From a bacterium (GTDB taxonomy: Bacteria > Verrucomicrobiota > Verrucomicrobiae > JAJYAR01), in NCBI GenBank assembly GCA_021779435.1, contig JAJYAR010000030.1, positions 1 to 13,326 on the forward strand: a DNA stretch of 13,326 nucleotides, in the 5' to 3' direction. A program made the position numbers and the translations under genes. The notes beneath the pieces were generated by a model. It was given only the letters and a program-made list of their open reading frames with translations, searched no databases and was not told the origin of the DNA. Every line of letters starts with the position of its first letter. The stretch's first letter is position 1. Shown piece by piece: positions 1-6,209 of this stretch.

Positions 1-228
1 CCGGCGGCGAGCGTAGGGGTGGCGCGGATCCAGCAGTTGGCGAGTATGAATCACTTACTGCCGTTGCCGGACATTCATTTCGACGTGACGACAAACAAAG
101 TAACCATGAACGAAGGCCAGGCGCGGGATTTTATTACGCGGCTTTCTCATCCGTATCACCACAAACACATGGTGCCCGGACTGGCCGATTTACTCCGGCA
201 GTTTGCCGACATTGCCGATAAGTTGTAA
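1..228 (+). CDS. Hypothetical protein, probably the C-terminal end of a gene entering from the left
   Basis: The reading frame is open from the first base of the window to a TAA at 226-228, so this is either the last 75 codons of a gene starting outside or a small protein. In-frame starts inside the window are GTG at 19 and ATG at 46 (60 residues, beginning MNHLLPLPDIHF); neither has a convincing Shine-Dalgarno sequence, which favours the partial-gene reading. The C-terminal half is amphipathic and probably helical (GLADLLRQFADIADKL), after a histidine-rich stretch (HPYHHKHM). I recognise no family. A strong hairpin terminator follows about 20 nt after the stop, which supports this as the real 3' end of a transcription unit. 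Its GC content is lower than that of most other genes here. Confidence 0.55.
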   Translation, partial: PAASVGVARIQQLASMNHLLPLPDIHFDVTTNKVTMNEGQARDFITRLSHPYHHKHMVPGLADLLRQFADIADKL

Positions 229-248
229 TCTAAGGCGCGATCGGCCTG

Positions 249-285
249 GCGGCGCGTCCGGGTTGAAGGACGCGCCGCGCCTTTT
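249..285 (+). terminator. Intrinsic (Rho-independent) terminator after the first gene
   Basis: A perfect 11-bp inverted repeat, GCGGCGCGTCC at 249-259 and GGACGCGCCGC at 268-278, encloses an 8-base loop. GCC and four T residues (282-285) follow. The hairpin starts about 20 nt after the stop codon at 228. The T tract is short, but the stem is almost pure GC. Because the stem is symmetric it could also act on transcripts from the other strand, although no gene there needs it. Confidence 0.75.
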
Positions 286-290
286 CATGA

Positions 291-662
291 TTCTTTGTCA
301 AGCATCCTGATCTGCTTTGTGCGAGACTTGTGGCGGCGGTTGGCGAAGGTGGGGGCCTGGCCGAACGCGCTGACGGACACGGGCAGGTCCTGACGGAGCC
401 CCGCCGACATTCTGGCGATCGAAAGGGAAAGGCGAACGTCATGACAAGAAAGCAGGCTGGGGACGTAGGAGTTTCACGGGGGATCAATCCTCAAGCGCCG
501 GGTTGGGACGAGGGCAGGCGCCACAAGGCGAGGGAAGAGGGTCCGAGGCTGAGATCGGGCACTTCAGGCCCGCGCGACGCCGGGAACGAAGCCCGGAGCA
601 GGGCGGCGGCATTCGAAAGATTCGGATTCGAAATTCGAGCTTGAAGACCGTTCCGAGGCGCC
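291..662. other. Intergenic stretch without a convincing gene
   Basis: About 370 bases lie between the terminator and the next gene. Open frames exist on both strands (for example 330-644 plus and 491-796 minus), but they are rich in Arg, Gly and Pro, match no family I know and look like products of high GC. A TTGTCA hexamer at 295-300 resembles a -35 element, but no matching -10 follows at the right distance. The right end (611-637) holds four ATTCG copies, listed separately. The stretch probably contains the promoter and leader of the gene at 663. Confidence 0.5.
611..637 (+). repeat. Cluster of four ATTCG motifs with two TTCGAA palindromes upstream of the 663 gene
   Basis: ATTCG occurs at 611-615, 620-624, 626-630 and 633-637. 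TTCGAA palindromes lie at 612-617 and 627-632, and the patch is AT-rich compared with its surroundings. It sits 25 to 50 bases upstream of the GTG start at 663, where a promoter or operator would be expected. It could be a binding site for a regulator or a chance AT-rich patch; no protein can be assigned from the sequence. Confidence 0.3.
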
Positions 663-2537
663 GTGAAAACGACAGAAAGAGTAGTTACGGGGATGGTTGT
701 GTGTCTATGGATGGCGTGGCCGGCGAGGGCGCAGTTCGGGCCGAAACAAACCGCATTCCGGAATGCGGTGAAGGGCCTGACCGGCGCGCTGGACATTCAC
801 GGGGTGGGATCGGGGACGGTGACGGGTCCGGCGGGGACGATTCAATATACGACGGACGAACATGTGAAAGGCACGCTGAACCTGGATCATCTCGATCCTC
901 TTACGCTGGCCTATGTGGGCACTCTGACCGGCACGATCACGATCAACGAGCAGAGCATACTGACGGCGGGCTGCACGATCACGAATACGTATAGCGCGAG
1001 CACGACAGCGCAGACGGATTTCCGGGGAGCGGCGCTCGAGTGGAATCTCGGTTTCGACATTGGGTCGGACACCTGGAGTCTGTGGCCTTCGAGCAACTCG
1101 GTGAACGGAACTGTGACGAGTGTGCAGGATTGCGCGGGACAGCAGAGCACGAGTTCGGCGACGAACCCGGTCAGGTTTGCGCCGATCAATATGACGATGG
1201 GGTTTCCGTTTCCGGCGAGCGGTTACGACCTCAAGGGCAGCCAAACGGTTTCGTGCGACGGCTGCGGGAACGCGGCCTCGAACCCGGTCACTTACACCTT
1301 CACGTATGACCTAAAGGCGAACACGGGGCAGACGCAGGTCACGCTTGCGACGAATCCGCCGGGGCTTCTGATCTCGGCGGACGGCGCAAGTCTGACGGCC
1401 CCGCAGACCTTCAACTGGGACCCTGGTTCGACGCACACGATCGGCACGAATTCGCCGCAAGGCACGGCGACGCTCTACACGTTTTCGGGTTGGTCGGACG
1501 GAGGAGCGCGCGTGCATACGATCACGACACCGGACAGCGACACGACGTACACGGCCGGATTCCTTGCCCAGTATCTGCTTTCGGGAACGGCGTCGCCGAC
1601 GGAAGGAGGAAGCCTGACGGCGGATCCGGGCGCGATCAATACGTACTACGGCTACGGGGCTCAGGTGAAAGTGACGGCGGTTCCGAATTGTGGATTCACG
1701 TTCGCGAGCTTTGGCGGGGATCTGACGGGCGCGACAAATCCGCAGAGCGTGACCATGACGCAGCCGCGTTCAGTGACGGCGAATTTCAGCGCAGTGAGCG
1801 GTGCGGTTTGTCCGCCTAGCATCTCGCCGAACAGCATTCTGAATGGGGCGAGCAACGCGAGGGGACAGGGGGCGGCGGCGGGCGGCCTGGTGGCGATCTA
1901 TGGCCTGAACCTGGCCGACGCGACGGCGATGGCGGACCGGATTCCCCTGTCGAAATCGCTGGGTGGAGTTTCGGTGACGATGAGCGGGATCCCAGCGCCG
2001 CTGTTGTTTGTCAGTAAAGGCCAGATCAACGCCCAGGTGCCTTGGGGCGTGCCGCAGGGGACGGTAGCGGTGGTGGTTACCAATAACGGCAAGGTGTCGT
2101 CTCCGGGCAGTGTTTCGGTGGCAGGGAGTTCGCCCGGCATTTTCACCGTTCAGTACGGTGTGGGCCAGGCGATCGCTATCAACGTGGATGGGACTATCGC
2201 AGCGCCGGCGGGATCGATTCCCGGATTGACGACACATCCGGTGAAACGGGGCGACATCATCACGATTTACGCGACGGGCCTGGGCGCGGTGTCGCCGGCG
2301 GTTGGCGACGGCAGCGACTCGATCGACCAACTGCGGAACACGGTGGTAACGCCGGCGGTGTTGGTAGGGGGTGTCTCCGCTGGGGTTCAGTTCTCGGGGC
2401 TGGCACCGCAGTTCGTGGGTGTGAACCAAGTAAACCTGGTCGTGCCGACGAGCGCTCCGGTGGGAGACAAAGTGCCTCTCCAGCTTCAGATGGGCGGGAT
2501 CACGACGAGCGACCAAGTTACGATCGCCGTTGAGTGA
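663..2537 (+). CDS. Secreted protein with InlB-like repeats and Solibacter-type C-terminal domain (TIGR03437)
   Basis: A 624-residue protein starting at GTG. Residues 1-23 form a Sec signal peptide: basic start (MKTTER), hydrophobic core and an ARA-Q cleavage site. An ATG at 693 would lose the positive residues, so 663 is preferred although its ribosome site is weak. Residues 24-225 are an uncharacterised, Thr/Ser-rich probable beta domain with cysteines in GCTIT, QDCAG and SCDGCG. Residues 226-300 and 303-377 look like two divergent InlB-type bacterial repeats (FSGWSDGG; FASFGGDLTG; SVTANFS). Residues 388-622 match the Solibacter C-terminal domain: ILNGASNA, VAIYGLNLA, GQINAQVPWG, SPGIFT, IITIYATGLGAVSP, GVNQVNLVVP. 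TIGR03437 is abundant in Acidobacteriota secreted proteins and has no established function. The protein is probably extracellular or surface-bound, with an adhesive or substrate-binding role as a guess. The last 20 bases overlap the end of the opposing gene. Confidence 0.88.
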   Translation: MKTTERVVTGMVVCLWMAWPARAQFGPKQTAFRNAVKGLTGALDIHGVGSGTVTGPAGTIQYTTDEHVKGTLNLDHLDPLTLAYVGTLTGTITINEQSILTAGCTITNTYSASTTAQTDFRGAALEWNLGFDIGSDTWSLWPSSNSVNGTVTSVQDCAGQQSTSSATNPVRFAPINMTMGFPFPASGYDLKGSQTVSCDGCGNAASNPVTYTFTYDLKANTGQTQVTLATNPPGLLISADGASLTAPQTFNWDPGSTHTIGTNSPQGTATLYTFSGWSDGGARVHTITTPDSDTTYTAGFLAQYLLSGTASPTEGGSLTADPGAINTYYGYGAQVKVTAVPNCGFTFASFGGDLTGATNPQSVTMTQPRSVTANFSAVSGAVCPPSISPNSILNGASNARGQGAAAGGLVAIYGLNLADATAMADRIPLSKSLGGVSVTMSGIPAPLLFVSKGQINAQVPWGVPQGTVAVVVTNNGKVSSPGSVSVAGSSPGIFTVQYGVGQAIAINVDGTIAAPAGSIPGLTTHPVKRGDIITIYATGLGAVSPAVGDGSDSIDQLRNTVVTPAVLVGGVSAGVQFSGLAPQFVGVNQVNLVVPTSAPVGDKVPLQLQMGGITTSDQVTIAVE

Positions 2538-4029
2538 GATGCTGGCCGGAGCGGTTGAGTTCGCGGATGCGGATATTGCGGAAGAGGATCGTCGTGAACT
2601 GATCGTGGAGTTGGAGGCCGATGGGGCCGGTTTTTGAGCGGGCCGGATCACCGGGATGTTGGGCGACTACTTCTCCGTTGATGCGCACGGTGATGAGACC
2701 GTGGCGGGAGAGGATGTCCATGCTGTTCCATTCGCCGCGCCGCTCGGCGCCGGTTTTGGCGGCCTGGAAGGTGTAGATGCTGCCCGAGGGGTATTTCTCG
2801 CCCGTGCCGTCGATGATCTGAATTTCGTAGCCGATGTGGGCGGGGGTGGTGGCGGGAAAGCCGGCGAGGTCGGGGCGGAGGGAGTCCGGCTCGCCGATGG
2901 CGTGGTGGGCGCGGGAGCGGTCGCGAAGGGAGACGCCGCTATTGGAGCCCGGGGCGACCCAGTATTCGAGGTGTAAGTCGAATTCGTCGAATTCCTTCTT
3001 TGTGTAGAGCCAGGACTGGCGGTAGAGCCAGCTTCGGTATTGTTTTGCGTCGACTGGCCAGGGTGTTTCAAAGGGCGAGGAGGGGTGGGGATGAGCGCGT
3101 TCGCCGGCGAGGATGCCGCCGGGGAGGACGCTCCAGACGCCTTCGCCGCGGGATTCCCAGCCGTCGAGGTTTTTCCCGTTGAACAGCGGCTTCCAGCCGA
3201 GGTCCGGCGGGAGTGTGACCTTTCCGGTGGCGGCCCATTCCGCGCCGCGGGCGAGGAGGGCCTGGAAGTTGACGTCGTCGAGGTTCGGGTTCGGTTCGTC
3301 TTTCCAGGTGTGGCCGAGCATGGTGACATAGACGCGGCCATTGCCGTAGTTATGGGTCCAGTCCATGGGTTCGCCCTGGCGGGAGATTTCCGAGAAGGCG
3401 TAAGTGAGCACAGTAAGTCCGCGCGCGGGGCCGTGCTGGCCGTGAGTAAGTTGCTCGGAGGGGTGCAGCCAGTGCGGGGGGAGGCCGCGGGTGATTGGGT
3501 TGTTGGCGTCGCGGACGAAGATTTCGAAGTCGTGACGGGGGCCGTGGCCGGGGGGAAGTCCGGCGCCTTTTGGGATGAGGAAGACTTTGTCCCGCGGGCC
3601 GATGCCGAGGCCGGGGCCGAAGGAGGGATCGCGCCAGAGAAGGCCGACCATGTCGTTGAAGGCGGCCCAGTCGTGGAACGCGTTGTTGGCGGCGTGGTAG
3701 ACGACGAGGCCACCGCCGGAGCGGACGTAGCGCGAGAGCGCATCTTCTGTAGCGCGGGGCCAGCGCGGGCTGCGGGGCGTGAAGCCGCTGTTGAAGTTGT
3801 CGATGACGACGTTGTAGCGGGCGAAGTCCGGCTTGCAGGGCTCGGTGCAGACGTCGATGGTGAAGCGGCCGGCGCCTTCGAGGATGTTCCGGATGGCGCG
3901 GGTGGCGGCGGCCCAGTCGTGATTGTTCGCGCCGTCGACGATTAGCGCGGAGAGCTTTGTGTCTGTGGCGGCGTGGATTGGCGCGCAGAGAGCGGCTGCG
4001 ATGAGGACAGGGGTGAAGGGGATTCGCAT
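2518..4029 (-). CDS. ThuA-like domain fused to DUF1080 (3-keto-disaccharide hydrolase-type) protein
   Basis: A 503-residue protein. Residues 1-20 are a Sec signal peptide (ending APIHA-A). Residues 25-265 are a ThuA-like domain of glutamine-amidotransferase fold: ALIVDGANNHDW, GGGLVVYHAANN, HDFEIFVRDANNPITRGLP, GRVYVTMLGHTW. Residues 278-490 are DUF1080, a concanavalin-like sandwich: WKPLFNGKNLDGW, FDEFDLHLEYWV, SNSGVSLRD, YEIQIIDG, GEWNSMDI, ITVRINGEVV, GPIGLQLHD. DUF1080 members include 3-keto-glycoside hydrolases, and ThuA is tied to keto-trehalose use, so an exported enzyme for oxidised di- or oligosaccharides is plausible; the substrate is inferred. The frame is open further upstream to 4572, but that part lies inside the preceding gene and is Arg/Pro-rich antisense. 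The ATG at 4029 follows the upstream stop by 5 nt and opens the signal peptide. No good Shine-Dalgarno is seen, so translational coupling is likely. Confidence 0.88.
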   Translation of the reverse strand: MRIPFTPVLIAAALCAPIHAATDTKLSALIVDGANNHDWAAATRAIRNILEGAGRFTIDVCTEPCKPDFARYNVVIDNFNSGFTPRSPRWPRATEDALSRYVRSGGGLVVYHAANNAFHDWAAFNDMVGLLWRDPSFGPGLGIGPRDKVFLIPKGAGLPPGHGPRHDFEIFVRDANNPITRGLPPHWLHPSEQLTHGQHGPARGLTVLTYAFSEISRQGEPMDWTHNYGNGRVYVTMLGHTWKDEPNPNLDDVNFQALLARGAEWAATGKVTLPPDLGWKPLFNGKNLDGWESRGEGVWSVLPGGILAGERAHPHPSSPFETPWPVDAKQYRSWLYRQSWLYTKKEFDEFDLHLEYWVAPGSNSGVSLRDRSRAHHAIGEPDSLRPDLAGFPATTPAHIGYEIQIIDGTGEKYPSGSIYTFQAAKTGAERRGEWNSMDILSRHGLITVRINGEVVAQHPGDPARSKTGPIGLQLHDQFTTILFRNIRIRELNRSGQHLTQRRS

Positions 4030-4034
4030 ATGGG

Positions 4035-5270
4035 TTAGAGCGGGTGGAATTCGGGATCGAGGCGCGCGTTGACGGCTTCGTCGATGAGTTCGACGCCGAT
4101 GCCGGGCGCTTCGCTCACGGGGAGGAAGCCGTTGTCGAGTTTCACGGGCGGGGTGAGGGAGGTGTAAAGCGGGTTTTCGTAGTGGGTCCACTCGAGAATC
4201 ATTAAATTGGGGACGGTGGCGCAGACCTGGGCGTAGGCCATGGTGGCGAGCGGCGAGGCGACGCCGTGGGGTGCGAGGGGGACGAAGTAGGTTTCGGCCA
4301 TGGAGGCGATCTTGCGGGTTTCGAGCAGGCCGCCGGTTTTGGACATGTCGGGCTGGAGGATGCCGAGAGCTTCCTTTTCGAGGAAGGGGCGGAAGCCGTA
4401 GCGGGTGTAGATGTTTTCGCCCGCGGCGATGGGGACGGGGCTGGACTGTCGGACGCGGACCATGGCGTCGACGTTGTCGCTGGGGACGGGTTCTTCGACC
4501 CAGTCCAGGCGATAGGGTTCGACGAGGCGGCAGAGTTCGATGGCGGAGGCGGTGTCGTAGCGGGTGTGGCATTCGAGCATGAGGCCGAATTCCTTGCCGA
4601 CGGTTTCGCGCATGGAGGCGACGAGGTGGACGATGTCGTCGAGTTGGGGGTTGTTGAGGTGGATGCCCCAGGCTTTGCCGGGGTCCCAGCCTTTGGCGAG
4701 GGTGGCGGCGTCGGGGGTGTAGTCCATGCCGATTTTGAGGGCTTTGACGTGGAGTTCCGAGGCCATGCGGCGGGCTTCGGCGGTGGTGCGGGCGTGGAGG
4801 TAGACGGGGATGCGGGTACGAAGTTTTCCGCCGAGGAGGCGATAGACGGGGACGCCGAGGGCTTTGCCGGCGAGGTCCCAGAGGGCCATTTCGACTCCGC
4901 TCATCGCGGCGAGATACGGGCCGCCGAGGCCGCGGAGGAACACGGGCGAGTTGGTGCCGGTGGCGTGGCGCCAGGACCAGAGGTCGAACCAGATGCCTTC
5001 GATGTCGAGGGGATCGCGGCCAATGAGGGAGGGGCCGATGTTGTTGTTGATGATGTATTCGGCACCGGCGGTGTCCATGGTTTCGCCGGTGCCGGTGAGG
5101 CCCTGGTGGGTGTAGACGCGGACGAACCGGCTATTGAAGCCGTCCTTGAGGCGGACGGCGCGGACTTCACGGATGGTGAGGCGCGGTGGGCGGGTGGTGG
5201 TTTGCGCGTCGAGGTTGCCGGGGATAGCGGCTGCGCCGAGGAGAGAGCCGCAGAAGTTGCGTCGGTTCAT
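4035..5270 (-). CDS. Enolase-superfamily sugar-acid dehydratase (mandelate racemase/muconate lactonizing type) with Tat-like leader
   Basis: A 411-residue protein, usual length for the family plus a leader. Residues 1-22 (MNRRNFCGSLLGAAAIPG) contain a twin-arginine RRxF motif and a hydrophobic stretch, suggesting Tat export. Residues 30-140 are the N-terminal capping domain (SGVEMALWDLAGK, VYRLLGGK). The barrel follows: ALKIG at 177-181; probable metal ligands E233 (LMLECH), E259/E260 (DWVEEP) and E285 (AAGEN); D308 (LQPDMS), H335 (LAPHG) and E360 (LEWTHYE). This arrangement is closest to galactonate/mannonate dehydratases (DgoD/ManD-like), which remove water from an aldonic acid to give a 2-keto-3-deoxy acid. 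The exact substrate cannot be read from the sequence. The ATG is preceded by AAAGGA four bases away, a good ribosome site. It is the first gene of a pair with the ThuA-DUF1080 gene. Confidence 0.87.
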   Translation of the reverse strand: MNRRNFCGSLLGAAAIPGNLDAQTTTRPPRLTIREVRAVRLKDGFNSRFVRVYTHQGLTGTGETMDTAGAEYIINNNIGPSLIGRDPLDIEGIWFDLWSWRHATGTNSPVFLRGLGGPYLAAMSGVEMALWDLAGKALGVPVYRLLGGKLRTRIPVYLHARTTAEARRMASELHVKALKIGMDYTPDAATLAKGWDPGKAWGIHLNNPQLDDIVHLVASMRETVGKEFGLMLECHTRYDTASAIELCRLVEPYRLDWVEEPVPSDNVDAMVRVRQSSPVPIAAGENIYTRYGFRPFLEKEALGILQPDMSKTGGLLETRKIASMAETYFVPLAPHGVASPLATMAYAQVCATVPNLMILEWTHYENPLYTSLTPPVKLDNGFLPVSEAPGIGVELIDEAVNARLDPEFHPL

Positions 5271-5299
5271 CGCGTCCTTTCCGAGCCCGGCGGGGGAGA

Positions 5300-5329
5300 T
5301 TGAACGGGCGTCGTGGGCAACAGTATATC
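5300..5329 (+). promoter_or_regulatory. Candidate promoter for the DUF433/DUF5615 pair
   Basis: TTGAAC at 5300-5305 and TATATC at 5324-5329 are separated by 18 bases, each matching four of six consensus positions. The -10 overlaps the candidate -10 of the divergent dehydratase gene, so this may be a compact bidirectional promoter. Transcription would begin near 5336 and leave a leader of about 60 bases before the DUF433 frame. The evidence is positional only. Confidence 0.25.
5322..5327 (-). promoter_or_regulatory. Candidate -10 element for the dehydratase/ThuA-DUF1080 pair
   Basis: On the minus strand, TATACT (5327-5322) matches the TATAAT consensus at five of six positions and lies 51 bases upstream of the ATG at 5270. 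No good -35 hexamer is seen at 16-18 bp spacing, so the site is weak or activator-dependent, if real. Confidence 0.3.
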
Positions 5330-5397
5330 GGGAGTGGGAGGGGTGGTGCGGTTAGCGGCTGGAGGGGAACCACGCCGTTGATATCGCTGAGCATCCT

Positions 5398-5655
5398 CTG
5401 GCCGCAAATGGCATACTCATTGGTTGGAGACGCATCTCGACGGTCAGTGGCAGAATCACGATTGAGCCCGGAATGCGGGGTGGGAAGCCCTGTGTCCGCG
5501 GTCTGCGGATTACGGTTTGGGACGTGCTGGGCTGGCTGGGCGCGGGCATGACCGAAGATGAGATCTTAGAAGAGCATCCTGATCTCGAGAAATCGGATTT
5601 TGCGGCCGTCTATCGGTATGCCGCTGAGACCGGCCGGCAGACGAATCTCGGTTGA
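5398..5655 (+). CDS. DUF433-family antitoxin-like protein; start codon uncertain
   Basis: The frame encodes a DUF433 domain: RITIEPG, GGKPCVRGLRI, VWDVLGWLGAGM, TEDEILEEHPDL and YRYAAETGRQ. The family is a small winged-helix-like DNA-binding fold usually paired with PIN-like DUF5615 proteins, and it is predicted to be the antitoxin and autoregulator. The first in-frame ATG is at 5473, but it lies inside the domain and would remove the conserved RITIEPG (5452-5472). Between the in-frame stop at 5353-5355 and 5473 there is no ATG, GTG or TTG; only CTG codons (5359, 5398) or rarer starts are available. An ATG at 5408 is in another frame, so a one-base frameshift is an alternative. I give the frame from CTG 5398; the domain itself starts near 5452. 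Its TGA overlaps the next gene's TTG by four bases. Codon choice is less G3-biased than in neighbouring genes. Confidence 0.75.
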   Translation: MAANGILIGWRRISTVSGRITIEPGMRGGKPCVRGLRITVWDVLGWLGAGMTEDEILEEHPDLEKSDFAAVYRYAAETGRQTNLG

Positions 5656-6011
5656 ACCTTCTACTTGACGAGAACCTTTCGCCGCGGCTGGTCGGTCGGC
5701 TTCTGTCACTATTCTCCGGGTTGAGGCACGTGCGGGACGTCGGCCCGCGCCGTGCCACCGACAAGGAGATCTGGCTGTGGGCCAAGGCGATTTGCCTTTC
5801 GATCGTCACTTCGGATGCCGATTTGGTGGCGATGAGTCAGGACTATGGTCCACCTCCGAAAGTGATTCACATCGAGCAATGCGATTTCCCGTTGCGTGTC
5901 ATCGAAGACCTCCTGCGACGGAGCGCGATTTTGATTACTGAGTTTGAGAAAAGCGAATCGTCTGGCCTATTGACGTTCCGCGTGGGAACTGGCCAGGAGT
6001 CTCAGCGGTGA
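5652..6011 (+). CDS. DUF5615 PIN-like protein, probable toxin of a type II toxin-antitoxin pair
   Basis: A 119-residue protein starting at TTG inside the stop of the DUF433 gene (TTGA, 5652-5655), so translation is probably coupled. The start fits the family, whose N-terminus is a short strand followed by acidic residues: MNLLLDENLSPRLV with D6 and E7. Other family features are HVRDVG at 26-31, ATDKEIWLWAK at 35-45, TSDADL with D55 and D57 at 53-58, and PPPKVIHIE at 67-75. The acidic residues match a PIN/Mut7-C-type metal site expected in an RNase, so the pair resembles VapBC in logic. Toxicity is inferred from the family and operon. The C-terminus (about residues 95-119) follows the domain with no recognised motif. 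No terminator is visible after the stop at 6011. Confidence 0.83.
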   Translation: MNLLLDENLSPRLVGRLLSLFSGLRHVRDVGPRRATDKEIWLWAKAICLSIVTSDADLVAMSQDYGPPPKVIHIEQCDFPLRVIEDLLRRSAILITEFEKSESSGLLTFRVGTGQESQR

Positions 6012-6095
6012 GCGTACCAGTCACGCGTGAGGTAAATTCCATCGGCTCTCCGGGGCGACTCCGAGGTCAGAGCGTGGGCCGGTGTGAGGAGGGGA

Positions 6096-6170
6096 TGGAG
6101 CGGGAGACGGGAATCGAACCCGCAACCAACAGCTTGGAAGGCTGTGACTCTACCATTGAGTTACTCCCGC
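6096..6170 (-). tRNA. tRNA-Gly, anticodon TCC
   Basis: On the minus strand a complete 75-nt cloverleaf can be folded by hand. Acceptor GCGGGAG (6170-6164) pairs with CTCCCGC (6106-6100). The D arm is ACTC/GAGT around AATGGTA. The anticodon stem ACAGC/GCTGT encloses loop CTTCCAA, giving anticodon TCC. A five-base variable loop and a T arm GCGGG-TTCGATT-CCCGT with one G-U pair follow. The discriminator is T (6099) and the CCA end (6098-6096) is encoded in the DNA. It decodes GGA, and GGG by wobble. It lies 39 nt downstream of the UxuA-like gene on the same strand and faces the toxin-antitoxin pair. Confidence 0.96.
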
Positions 6171-6182
6171 CCGCTGTTAGAT

Positions 6183-6188
6183 ATTGTA
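6183..6188 (-). promoter_or_regulatory. Candidate -10 element for the tRNA-Gly gene
   Basis: On the minus strand TACAAT (6188-6183) matches TATAAT at five of six positions and ends 12 bases before the tRNA 5' end, a good distance for transcription starting just upstream of the mature tRNA. No good -35 hexamer is seen 16-18 bases further up. The tRNA could instead be processed from read-through of the UxuA-like gene, since no terminator lies between them. Confidence 0.35.
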
Positions 6189-6209
6189 ACGAACCGCGCT
6201 GACGGCTTT

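Noticed and set aside
301..313. A 13-base match, AGCATCCTGATCT, to 5573-5585 inside the DUF433 gene, suggesting a relic copy
   Set aside because: A few 13-base matches are expected by chance in 13 kb, and the surrounding translation does not continue the DUF433 pattern.
330..644. Plus-strand open frame of 104 codons in the gap before 663
   Set aside because: It has no recognisable motif, no clear ribosome site and low-complexity Arg/Gly composition; it is likely a GC artefact.
4030..4572. Upstream extension of the ThuA-DUF1080 reading frame by 181 residues
   Set aside because: It lies inside the dehydratase gene in another frame, is Arg/Pro/His-rich, and the ATG at 4029 opens a clear signal peptide.
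6021..6030. Perfect 10-base palindrome TCACGCGTGA
   Set aside because: It is a single short palindrome just after a stop codon with no promoter next to it; chance is a sufficient explanation.
6044..6073. Imperfect hairpin (GCTCT...AGAGC) between the toxin gene and the tRNA
   Set aside because: The stem is interrupted, and no T tract follows on either strand, so I do not call it a terminator.
5356..6170. Integrative element at tRNA-Gly carrying the toxin-antitoxin pair
   Set aside because: No integrase gene and no repeat of the tRNA 3' end could be seen on the far side of the module.
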